A stretch of 35,776 bases of DNA from Burkholderiales bacterium (lineage in GTDB: Bacteria; Pseudomonadota; Gammaproteobacteria; Burkholderiales; Casimicrobiaceae), in the NCBI GenBank assembly GCA_014378555.1, contig JACMNN010000013.1:1-35776 (forward strand), given 5' to 3'. Made by a program: the position numbers and the translations under genes. Shown here piece after piece: positions 15,720-22,535 of this stretch. The notes under the pieces were generated by a model. The model made no database searches. It saw nothing but the letters and a program-made list of their open reading frames with translations, and was not told the DNA's origin. Every line of letters begins with the position of its first letter. Position 1 is the stretch's first letter.

Positions 15720-15779
15720 AATCAATTTATAGATTTTGTGCTTTTATTCTCCGACTTACAACTATCAAGGATCGCCGAA
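15720..15779. promoter_or_regulatory. Divergent intergenic region between the HD-GYP gene and the peptide array
   Basis: AT-rich 60-bp segment (ATTTATAGATTTTGTGC and TTTTATTCT) that must hold promoters for both directions. AAGGA at 15767-15771 is the ribosome binding site for the first peptide. On the minus strand TTGTAA and CAAAAT lie 17 bases apart and are a weak promoter candidate. No clear plus-strand promoter pair was fixed. Confidence 0.4.
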
Positions 15780-15899
15780 ATGGAACAGCAACTCAACTCA
15801 GTTCAAGAACTCAGCCTGACCGCCGAACTACTCCGCGATCTTCTCGACAATGAAATTATCCTGATCGGCGGCGGCGAAGCAGCCAGCAGCCTGTATTAA
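15780..15899 (+). CDS. Short GG-leader-like peptide precursor, copy 1
   Basis: Unrecognised 39-aa peptide, below the ORF track cut-off. It has an acidic, leucine-rich N-terminal part (MEQQLNSVQELSLTAELLRDLLDNE) followed by IILIGGGEAASSLY. AAGGA sits eight bases before the ATG. The pattern of acidic helix, hydrophobic residues at -3 to -6, then Gly-Gly resembles the leaders cut by C39-peptidase exporters of the CvaB/RaxB type. That would release GEAASSLY or EAASSLY. It is the most divergent of four tandem copies in its first half, but its last 21 residues equal those of copy 4 despite eight synonymous codon differences. Secretion and signalling are inferred; bacteriocin or modified-peptide roles remain possible. 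Confidence 0.82.
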   Translation: MEQQLNSVQELSLTAELLRDLLDNEIILIGGGEAASSLY

Positions 15900-15947
15900 G
15901 CCACTAGCGATTCAAGCCACTTACCAAATCTTTTTTTAGGAACGAAC

Positions 15948-16067
15948 ATGAACAGCCAACTCGACAACGCACAAGACATCAGCCTCAACGACGAAATCCT
16001 TCGCGATCTTCTCGACAACGAAATCATATTGGTCGGCGGCGGCGAAGCAGCCAGCAGCTTGTACTAG
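15948..16067 (+). CDS. Short GG-leader-like peptide precursor, copy 2
   Basis: 39-aa homologue of copy 1 starting 168 bp downstream. MNSQLDNAQDISLNDEILRDLLDNE is followed by IILVGGGEAASSLY. Its own ribosome binding site (TTTAGGAACGAAC before ATG) argues that it is translated independently. Copy 3 has the same protein sequence and differs by one silent base (codon 2, AAC to AAT). The spacer after the stop (GTTTCTGAAGCTTTTCC) is also shared with copy 3, so this pair arose by recent tandem duplication. The function is the same hypothesis as for copy 1. Confidence 0.82.
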   Translation: MNSQLDNAQDISLNDEILRDLLDNEIILVGGGEAASSLY

Positions 16068-16115
16068 GTTTCTGAAGCTTTTCCCTCAATCGTCATATCC
16101 CTCTTAGGAACAATC

Positions 16116-16235
16116 ATGAATAGCCAACTCGACAACGCACAAGACATCAGCCTCAACGACGAAATCCTTCGCGATCTTCTCGACAACGAAATCATATTGG
16201 TCGGCGGCGGCGAAGCAGCCAGCAGCTTGTACTAG
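16116..16235 (+). CDS. Short GG-leader-like peptide precursor, copy 3
   Basis: 39 aa, identical in protein sequence to copy 2, starting 168 bp after it. The ribosome binding site is TTAGGAACAATC before ATG. The downstream spacer differs from the copy 2 spacer by a few bases only. Repeating the same product suggests dosage of one mature peptide rather than diversification. The processing model is as given for copy 1. Confidence 0.82.
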   Translation: MNSQLDNAQDISLNDEILRDLLDNEIILVGGGEAASSLY

Positions 16236-16284
16236 GTTTCTGAAGCTTTTCCCCTCAATCGTCATAGCGCTCTTAGGAACAATC

Positions 16285-16404
16285 ATGAATAGCCAACTCG
16301 ACAACGCACAAGACACCAGCCGCAACGACGAAATCCTTCGTGATCTTCTCGACAACGAAATCATCCTAATTGGCGGTGGCGAAGCAGCCAGTAGCCTGTA
16401 CTAG
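16285..16404 (+). CDS. Short GG-leader-like peptide precursor, copy 4
   Basis: 39-aa last copy, 169 bp after copy 3, with the same upstream box (TTAGGAACAATC). The leader half carries two replacements, I11T and L13R (AQDTSRNDEI), while RDLLDNEIILIGGGEAASSLY is unchanged from copy 1. The codons for this C-terminal half differ silently from copies 1-3, so it is an older copy kept under protein-level constraint. Its TAG stop lies in a CTAG palindrome that also provides the stop of the opposing exporter pseudogene. L13R could weaken leader recognition if that region docks on a peptidase. Confidence 0.8.
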   Translation: MNSQLDNAQDTSRNDEILRDLLDNEIILIGGGEAASSLY

Positions 16405-16690
16405 TTTCCCAACGCCACCCGCTTCCTGGCCATGGCCACCGTTGAGTCACGGTGCGCGATGAGTAGCGTGGTGATGCCGAGGTTTTTGACTACTTGATTG
16501 ACGGCACGTTCGCGCTCGGTATCCGGCGCACTGGTGGCCTCGTCGAGCAACAGAAACTTCAGCTTTCGGTAGAGCGCCCGAGCGAGCATTAGCCGCTGGC
16601 GCTGCCACCTAAAAGCGCGCTCCCGGTGTTGCCGACCCGAGTTTCGCCGCCATCTCCATGCGCTTGCCTGATGCAGCCCTGACGGTCCTC
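16401..16690 (-). pseudogene. Decayed C-terminal fragment of a peptide-exporting ABC transporter
   Basis: Remnant of the ATPase domain of a RaxB/CvaB-like exporter. The track ORF retains QRQRLMLARALYRKLKFLLLDEATSAPDTERERAVNQVVKNLGITTLLIAHRDSTVAMA, covering Walker B, D-loop and H-loop. Upstream, another frame reads GETRVGNTGSALLGG. Joining the two frames gives ...GSALLGG-QRQRLM..., so a single-base deletion near 16604 breaks the frame inside the LSGGQ signature. Walker A, the membrane domain and any C39 peptidase domain are absent. It also ends early, directly after RKRVALGN, at a stop shared with peptide copy 4. It is clearly non-functional as a transporter. Confidence 0.8.
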
Positions 16691-16799
16691 GTAGCGCTAT
16701 CCGATATCGGCGATATCGGTTGACGACACGACCGTACAAACTACTTCACCACACTCGGGCACGTCTTCAGCGGCACAGAAGCCGGCCTTTGTAGCTTGC

Positions 16800-17427
16800 C
16801 CAACGAAGAACGCATTCAGGCTCGACAAACTCGAATTTCACCTTCGGAAATCTGTTGCCGCAATGGCGCCGTGCGGATTCGCGACATCTAAAACTGGTGC
16901 TCGGTTTGTTGACACCCAATGAGGGCGACATTCGCATTGGTGGCATTCCGTTGCAACAATTGGGGCCGACACAGTATCGATCCATGATGGCAGCGGTGAT
17001 GCAGAACGACGCGCTGATGGCGGGATCGCTTGCCGAAAACATCGGATGCTTTGACCCCACACTTAATCACGAGCGGGTTGAGCAGTCAGCCAAGCTTGCG
17101 CAGGTGCATGAGGAAATTGCTGCGATGCCGATGGGGTGTCAAACGCTGGTGGGGGATATGGGCAGCACGCTTTCGGGCGGGCAAAGGCAACGCGTGTTGC
17201 TCGCGCGGGCGCTGTATGCGCAGCCGAAAATTTTGGCGCTTGATGAGGCGACGAGTAGCTTGGACGGTGACAACGAACGCAAAGTGAATGCGGCGGTTAA
17301 GGTGCTGCCGTTAACACGCATCACTATTGCGCATCGGCAGGAAACGATCAACGCAGCAGAGCGGGTAATCGTGTTGACGGGTGGATATGTTGTGCGGGAT
17401 TTGAATGAGATCGTTAAGGCGGCGTAG
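16800..17427 (+). pseudogene. Truncated ATPase domain of a RaxB/CvaB-type peptide exporter
   Basis: C-terminal part of a second exporter, in the opposite direction to the first. LKLVLGLLTPNEGDIRIGGIPLQQLGPTQYRSMMAAVMQNDALMAGSLAENIGCFDP, VGDMGSTLSGGQRQRVLLARALYAQPKILALDEATSSLD and ITIAHRQETINAAERVIVLTGG are typical of C39-peptidase ABC exporters. LSGGQ, Walker B and H-loop are intact. Upstream, a degenerate Walker A can be traced in another frame (VAAMAPCGFATSK), followed by a frameshift around 16890. The transmembrane and peptidase domains are missing. The TTG used by the track is not a credible start. It may be recent decay of the transporter that once served the adjacent peptides. Confidence 0.82.
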
Positions 17428-17676
17428 GCTCAGCGTCGGCTCCACATGGCAAACGGACATGTGACGAATCACCCTCAACCCAACCCTCGCCCGCTTGCGC
17501 GGGAGGCGGCAGAACTTAACTGGCGAATGGCGCGCTCTGAGCGCTTGGGCCTAACGTAGGGGTTGTGTTGATCTGCTCGCGTGTGATAACTAAAAGCGTA
17601 ATATGCATAGATCGCGTCATTCAGCGCCAATTGCGGCTCGGGTTTCCGGCCGCTTCACCTTGGCCATTGCCTCCGC
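17428..17676. other. Intergenic region with REP half and remnant direct repeat
   Basis: Contains CACCCTCAACCCAACCCTCG with CCGCTTGCGCGGGAGG (17464-17503), a half-unit of the REP family. The left copy of the 64-bp direct repeat follows. The remainder up to the lipoprotein gene has no clear promoter or good Shine-Dalgarno. Confidence 0.5.
17523..17586 (+). repeat. 64-bp direct repeat, left copy
   Basis: GCGAATGGCGCGCTCTGAGC... GATCTGCTCGCGTGTGA matches 20101-20164 at about 59 of 64 positions. In the right copy the first 18 bases are the last codons and stop of the lipoprotein gene. Here the same bases are preceded by an in-frame stop, so they look like the 3' end of a lost paralogue or a dispersed element. 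Confidence 0.85.
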
Positions 17677-20118
17677 ATGAAATCATCAAAACTGCCGCGT
17701 CAACACCTTCGCGCTATCGCGTGCTTCATCGCAACAGGTGCCCTCGGCGCAGTGCTAAGCGGCTGCGGCGGCGGCTCGGACCCTGCGGTTCTGCCGCCCA
17801 CACCTCCGCCGATAGCTGTAGTGCCCATGTTGCAGCCGGTGGGCGCAGTTGCGGAAGGCAACACCGTCGCGGTGACGGAATGCGCTGCGCCAACGGCGGT
17901 ACCTATTATTGGCAAAGCCGATATGGCTCGCTATCCAAAAGCCAACGGCGTGTTTCGCGGTTGGCCTTTATTCGGCTGGCCGACGGCCGTGAATTACACG
18001 TCCCCTTTGCAATTGCGCGCTGACCGAGCGGGCGGCTTTGTTGTGTCGCACTGGACAGACGCCAATGGCGCGATGTTTAAGGTGGCCGCCAACGGCGACA
18101 AATCGGTGCTCCCAATTCCGTACAGCGCGAGCTTCGATGTCGCTGCCGACGGGTCTGTCTGGTTTATCGCTAACGGTGCGCTGTCAATGGCCACGCCGGA
18201 TGGCAAGGTCACTCAACTCGCCACACTCGGTGGCGGCATCGCCGCCGCCGCCGATGGGCCGCTCGGCGCATCGCCTCTGGGCCCGGTCACGCTAGTGGCG
18301 GCGGGTCGAGACAAAATTTACCTGTTGGCCGAAGAGACACCCGCCGACACAATGGGACTGCCAGCGCCCATCGCGTTTACGCGCAGCCTGAAAGTACTGT
18401 CCCGTTCGACACAAGCAGCAACCGGGTGGGTAGTCACCACGGCACCCCTGTGGAGCAGCGTACAGACAGTGGATGTTGTCTCTGCGATGCGTGTGGATGC
18501 TAACGATCAACTGGTGGTACTTGCTAACGAACCCTTCAAAAAAATCGTTACGCAAAACGGCTCCTACTATAAATTCGCCGCTGAAGCGTGGGTGCGGATT
18601 CGCAATACCAGCGGGCTATGGGTCGACGTTGCAAGCAGAGCGTTCGAGCTTACGGCTGGGCAGACCGGCGGCATAATGGGGGGGCACCAGGGTAACTCCA
18701 GAAGATACACACTCGACGCCCAAACCCTCAGCGTTGCGCCCAATGGCGACATTTGGGTGGGCGGGGCGGCGGCCACCTTCAAAGTGAATCGTGAATTAGG
18801 CTGGCAGCGCACGGGTCGGTCGGCGGCAGCGCCATCTGACCAAATTGGCCTGGATGGTTCGCTAGCCGACGCGACGTTTGCAAGCGCCAATCAGTTGGTC
18901 GCCGACAACGCCGGCGTCACTTTTTATGATGGCGAAACCTGCCAGATTCGACGCCTTACCGACACTCAAATCGCAACCCTCTCGGGACCACGATTGGGAG
19001 GCGTCAATTTTGCCTCGGCCGGATTTCTTGGGCAGGACAATCGAGGTGATTTGCTGCTTGCACGCGGCGCCCCCGCTGAAAATTCGGACAACGGTCGGTT
19101 TAGGACGCTGCAGGATGCGATCGACGGTCGCTATAAAACGCTAGCCACATTGCTGAGGGCGAGCCTAAGCACGCCGAATTTCAAAGCAGAGGTCGTAAAG
19201 TCACTCGCCGCCCCGCTCATACCCAACGCTGACTGCAATTATGAATTCCCCGGTCTTAGTTTTTCCCCGACATTGGTCTGCACCGGCGCGACGACCGATC
19301 CTTCAGCTAGCCGCGGAATGTGGCTGGGCAGCGGTACTTCGGGCGTGCTGGCGAGAGTCGACAACAATCTGATCAGCAGTACTTCGGGCGTGCTGGAGAG
19401 AGTCAACAGCAATCTGATCACAGGCCTTGAGAGCGGTGCTGGAACCGTGATCAGTTCCACCACCGCATGGCCCGGCATTCTCAATGGCGTCGCGCCAAGT
19501 GGGCCATCCGGTGCGCATCTAGATGGCAGCAACTTTTATTTGTTCGGATGGATGCGCTCCGATGTGCGCGGGGAGACGGTTCTCCGCCTCTATCAGTTGG
19601 ACATTCAATCGTCCGCCGTCACGTTGGTTGCAGGCAAATCGATCGCCTCTGGCGTCTACGCGGGTGTGAAGGTCGACCTAAGCCCCGTGATTCCGTCGGG
19701 TGGTGGCGGACCAGCATTTGTGCAGCATCGCAGCGATGGCAAGTTTTGGTTGTCCAACGGTAAAGATATCTGGCTGCTTGATACCGCGGGGCAGTTGCAA
19801 CGTATTGCAGGCCTGTCAACTTCGGCGGCGGGTGTGGACGGGGCAAGCGCCAACGCCAGCTTTGCACTGATCAGCAGCATCCGTGTGTTGCCCGACAATC
19901 GTTTGCTGGTGGTTGATCAGGGCGCACACGCCGTTCGCCTGCTGGGAGATGACGGTAAGGTCAGCACCATCGTTGGCACGCTCAACACCAAGGGCAGCAG
20001 TTTCGGCGCGCTGCCGGCGGCGCTCGACACGCCCATTGATGCGTTTGCCGTCGGCAAAGACATCTACATCACAACGCAGACTTCGAGTAATCTGTTGCGT
20101 GCGAATGGCGCGCTCTGA
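17677..20118 (+). CDS. Large lipoprotein with propeller-like (NHL-type) repeats
   Basis: Unrecognised 813-aa predicted lipoprotein. The signal peptide ends in the lipobox VLSGCGGG (Cys 30), followed by a Pro-rich linker (LPPTPPPIAVVP). The body has repeated short units of the form ...DGSVWFIANGALSMATPDGKVTQLATLGG, NGDIWVGGAAATFKVN, DGKFWLSNGKDIWLLDTAGQLQRIAG and DNRLLVVDQGAHAVRLLGDDGKVSTIVG, typical of NHL or SMP-30-like beta-propellers. A 45-bp internal tandem duplication encodes the near-repeat TSGVLARVDNNLISS/TSGVLERVNSNLITG. No catalytic motif is visible; binding at the cell envelope is a guess. Base use is similar to its neighbours. It is flanked by a 64-bp direct repeat, and the exporter remnant lies upstream. 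Confidence 0.75.
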   Translation: MKSSKLPRQHLRAIACFIATGALGAVLSGCGGGSDPAVLPPTPPPIAVVPMLQPVGAVAEGNTVAVTECAAPTAVPIIGKADMARYPKANGVFRGWPLFGWPTAVNYTSPLQLRADRAGGFVVSHWTDANGAMFKVAANGDKSVLPIPYSASFDVAADGSVWFIANGALSMATPDGKVTQLATLGGGIAAAADGPLGASPLGPVTLVAAGRDKIYLLAEETPADTMGLPAPIAFTRSLKVLSRSTQAATGWVVTTAPLWSSVQTVDVVSAMRVDANDQLVVLANEPFKKIVTQNGSYYKFAAEAWVRIRNTSGLWVDVASRAFELTAGQTGGIMGGHQGNSRRYTLDAQTLSVAPNGDIWVGGAAATFKVNRELGWQRTGRSAAAPSDQIGLDGSLADATFASANQLVADNAGVTFYDGETCQIRRLTDTQIATLSGPRLGGVNFASAGFLGQDNRGDLLLARGAPAENSDNGRFRTLQDAIDGRYKTLATLLRASLSTPNFKAEVVKSLAAPLIPNADCNYEFPGLSFSPTLVCTGATTDPSASRGMWLGSGTSGVLARVDNNLISSTSGVLERVNSNLITGLESGAGTVISSTTAWPGILNGVAPSGPSGAHLDGSNFYLFGWMRSDVRGETVLRLYQLDIQSSAVTLVAGKSIASGVYAGVKVDLSPVIPSGGGGPAFVQHRSDGKFWLSNGKDIWLLDTAGQLQRIAGLSTSAAGVDGASANASFALISSIRVLPDNRLLVVDQGAHAVRLLGDDGKVSTIVGTLNTKGSSFGALPAALDTPIDAFAVGKDIYITTQTSSNLLRANGAL
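19335..19424 (+). repeat. 45-bp tandem duplication within the lipoprotein gene
   Basis: TACTTCGGGCGTGCTGG starts at 19335 and again at 19380. The intervening sequence is repeated with a few changes (GAGAGTCGACAACAATCTGATCA against GAGAGTCAACAGCAATCTGATCA). It keeps the frame and adds 15 residues. Confidence 0.85.
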
Positions 20119-20164
20119 GCGCTTGGGACCAACGTAGCGTTGGTGTTGATCTGCTCGCGTGTGA
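20101..20164 (+). repeat. 64-bp direct repeat, right copy (spans the lipoprotein stop)
   Basis: Partner of 17523-17586. It covers the last codons (ANGAL stop) and 46 bases of 3' flank. Two small dyads lie inside, GCGCTCTGAGCGC and CCAACGTAGCGTTGG, so it may also form a transcript-end hairpin, although no T tract follows. Confidence 0.85.
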
Positions 20165-20259
20165 CGGTTTACAGAAATACGCGGCAGAGAAGTAGCGAGG
20201 GTGCCGCTGCGAGAACGGCACGAGAGACACACGCGAGGGAAACGCAGATTTATTTATTC

Positions 20260-20375
20260 ATTCTTTCGTCGTTCCGGCGCAGGCCGGAATCCATGCGCCC
20301 TTACCAATCATTAGGTTGCATTGGGCGTGGGCCCCGGCCTTCAGTCACCCCGGTGAAGACCGGGGCGCGGAAACG
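20260..20375. repeat. REP-like palindromes downstream of the lipoprotein gene
   Basis: CGTTCCGGCGCAGGCCGGAAT is a compact palindrome of a widespread proteobacterial type. It is followed by a second GC-rich dyad region (CCCCGGTGAAGACCGGGG). These occupy the gap between the convergent lipoprotein and dcp genes and may serve as bidirectional transcript ends. The rest of the 286-bp gap shows nothing recognisable. Confidence 0.65.
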
Positions 20376-20404
20376 AATAATTCCGTGTGTTCCTAAAAAC
20401 CGCG

Positions 20405-22462
20405 CTACACCTGTTCCAGCAACCCTTTTTTGCGCAACATAGGCTCGACCTTGGCCGCGCGTCCGCGAAACGCCGCATAAGCGTCGCGTGGCTCGATGGT
20501 GTTGCCTGCCGAGTAAACGTAGCGGTGTAGCCGTTCGGCGGTGGGCGCATCAAACGGATCACCTGCCTCAACAAAGGCGTCGAACGCATCAGCGTCGAGC
20601 ACTTCGGCCCACATGTACACGTAATAACCGGCCGCGTAACTGTCGCCTGCGAACAGGTGCCGGAAGTGGCTTAGTCGGTGCATCATCGGAATTGGGCTTG
20701 GCATGCCGAGGCGTGCGAGTTCTGCCTTTTCAAAGCCAACCAGGTCAAATTCGTCGTAGCTTGTTAGCGCGTGCGCGGCCATATCGACCAACGCGCTGGC
20801 GGTGTATTGCACCGTCTCAAAACCCTTGTTGAACAAACGCGCCGCTTCGATTCGTTGGCGTAAAACGGCGGGAATCGAGGCGCCGGTTTGGTAGTGCTTG
20901 GCGTGCTTGTCGAGCACCACCGATTCAAGCGCCCAGTGTTCAAATAATTGCGATGGCAACTCAACGTAATCCTGCAACACGTTGGTGCCAGACAGTCGCT
21001 CGAACGTGACGTTCGACAGCAATCCGTGCAGGCCGTGACCGAATTCGTGGAATAAGGTGCGAACGTCGTCAAGACTCAATAGCGTCGGCTCTCCCGCCGG
21101 CGCTTTAGCAAAATTGTTGTGATTGGCAATGATCGGGATGACGTCAGTATCGGCCATGCGCGACTGCAAGCGATAGGCGCTCATCCACGCACCGCCGCTC
21201 TTCGAGGCGCGTGCAAAGTTGTCGGACAGAAAGATTCCAACCAGTGCACCTTGCGCGTTTTTAACTTCAAAGGTGCGCACGTCCGGGTGATACATCGGCA
21301 CCCCCAATTTTTCTTCAAACGCGAGCCCGAACAGTTTGCCTGCGCAGTCAAACATCGCGCCCATCATCGCGTTCAATTCGAAGTACGGCTTGGTTTCGGC
21401 GTCGTCTAGTTGATATCGGGTCTGACGAACTTTTTCTGCGTAAAAACGCCAGTCCCATTGCTCGATCGGGTGCGTGCTTCCGGTGGCAAGCGCGGTCGCT
21501 TTGATTGCATCAAGCTCAGCGTTGGCGCGCTGTTTGGCGGGTTCCCACACTTTGCCCAGCAATTCCTGCACAGCTGCTGGTTGACCGGCCATGCGATCGA
21601 CCAGCGCGTAATCGGCAAACGTTTTGTAGCCGTGCAGATTGGCCTGTTCGAGCCGCAGTTTCAAAATTTCAAGGGCAATCGGGCGGTTGTCGCTGGCGCC
21701 CGTTTGTTCGCCGCGCGCAAGCCATGCCGTGAGCGCTTGTTCGCGCAAATCGCGACGTTCGGAAAACGTGAGAAACGGCATCAACAGCGAACGCGACAAG
21801 GTGATCGCGTGAGCGTCTTTAATGCCGCGCGCCTCGGCAGCGGCCTTTGCGGCATTGCGCAGAAACACCGGCAGACCGGAAAGATCAGCCTCGGTCGTCA
21901 GCAGCAGTTGATAGCCAGCTTCATCGGCGAGCACATTCTGCGAAAACTGCGTGGTGAGTTCGGCAAGCTTGGCGACCACTTGTGCATAGCGCGTTTTTGA
22001 CGCGTCCGCGAGATTTGCGCCAGCACGCACAAAATCGAGATGCACGCGGTCCAGCAGGCGGCGTTGCTCAAGCGACAGCCCCAGCGAATCGGCCTGCGTT
22101 TGAATGGTGTTGATGCGCGCGAACAGCGCAGCGTTCATGTAAATGGCGCTGTTGTGTGCAGCCAGAAGCGGGGCGATTTCGAGTTCGACTTTTTGCAGCG
22201 CAGGAGACGTTTCTGCCGCAGCGAGGTTGAAGAACAGCTCGCGCACGCGGGCGAGCAGGCGACCGCTGCGGTCAAACGCGCCTAGGGTGTTGGCAAAGGT
22301 TGGCGCGTCGCTGGCGGCGGCCAAAGTGTCAATTTCGTTTCGTTGCTCGGCGAGCGCCGCTGCAAATGCGGGCAGGAAATGGTCGGCATTGACAAGCGCG
22401 AACGGCGGTAGGCCGTACGGCGTGACCCAAGTGTCAAGAAGTGGATTACTGCTCATGTGCAA
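20405..22462 (-). CDS. dcp: Peptidyl-dipeptidase Dcp (M3 family zinc metallopeptidase)
   Basis: Zinc peptidase removing dipeptides from the C-terminus of oligopeptides, acting in turnover of peptides in the cytoplasm or periplasm. 685 aa; the second Met is an alternative start. The zinc site HEFGHGLHGLL is at about residues 472-482. The overall sequence (NPLLDTWVTPYGLPPFALVNADHFLPAFAAAL, KPYFELNAMM, MYHPDVRTFEV, SKSGGAWMSAYRLQS, AGYYVYMWAEVLDADAF) follows Dcp more closely than oligopeptidase A/PrlC. No signal peptide is seen. It is convergent with the lipoprotein gene and lies 73 bp downstream of the adenosyltransferase gene in the same direction. Confidence 0.88.
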   Translation of the reverse strand: MHMSSNPLLDTWVTPYGLPPFALVNADHFLPAFAAALAEQRNEIDTLAAASDAPTFANTLGAFDRSGRLLARVRELFFNLAAAETSPALQKVELEIAPLLAAHNSAIYMNAALFARINTIQTQADSLGLSLEQRRLLDRVHLDFVRAGANLADASKTRYAQVVAKLAELTTQFSQNVLADEAGYQLLLTTEADLSGLPVFLRNAAKAAAEARGIKDAHAITLSRSLLMPFLTFSERRDLREQALTAWLARGEQTGASDNRPIALEILKLRLEQANLHGYKTFADYALVDRMAGQPAAVQELLGKVWEPAKQRANAELDAIKATALATGSTHPIEQWDWRFYAEKVRQTRYQLDDAETKPYFELNAMMGAMFDCAGKLFGLAFEEKLGVPMYHPDVRTFEVKNAQGALVGIFLSDNFARASKSGGAWMSAYRLQSRMADTDVIPIIANHNNFAKAPAGEPTLLSLDDVRTLFHEFGHGLHGLLSNVTFERLSGTNVLQDYVELPSQLFEHWALESVVLDKHAKHYQTGASIPAVLRQRIEAARLFNKGFETVQYTASALVDMAAHALTSYDEFDLVGFEKAELARLGMPSPIPMMHRLSHFRHLFAGDSYAAGYYVYMWAEVLDADAFDAFVEAGDPFDAPTAERLHRYVYSAGNTIEPRDAYAAFRGRAAKVEPMLRKKGLLEQV

Positions 22463-22535
22463 CTTTAAAACGAAGGAAATAATCGGCTGATTGTACGATC
22501 GACTTGCCGCAATTCAACGCTGCGCTAACCAACGC

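Larger units (their letters stand above)
15780..16404 (+). repeat. Tandem array of four 168-169 bp peptide-gene units
   Basis: Four coding units, each with ribosome binding site, 39 codons and stop, repeat with starts at 15780, 15948, 16116 and 16285. The coding parts and, for units 2-4, the spacers are homologous. It is not a CRISPR array, because the unit is too long and fully coding. Confidence 0.9.

Noticed and set aside
16104-16364. 86-aa minus-strand ORF across the peptide array
   Set aside because: It is the antisense of copies 3 and 4. Codon-level conservation of the array supports the plus-strand peptides instead.
15780-16404. Tandem repeats as a possible CRISPR or minisatellite
   Set aside because: The unit is 168 bp, fully coding with its own ribosome binding site and stop, and substitutions follow codon rules. 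CRISPR repeats are 21-48 bp with unique spacers.
20260-20375. Insertion-sequence ends or an att site
   Set aside because: The palindromes match generic REP-type repeats, and no transposase, integrase or target duplication is nearby.
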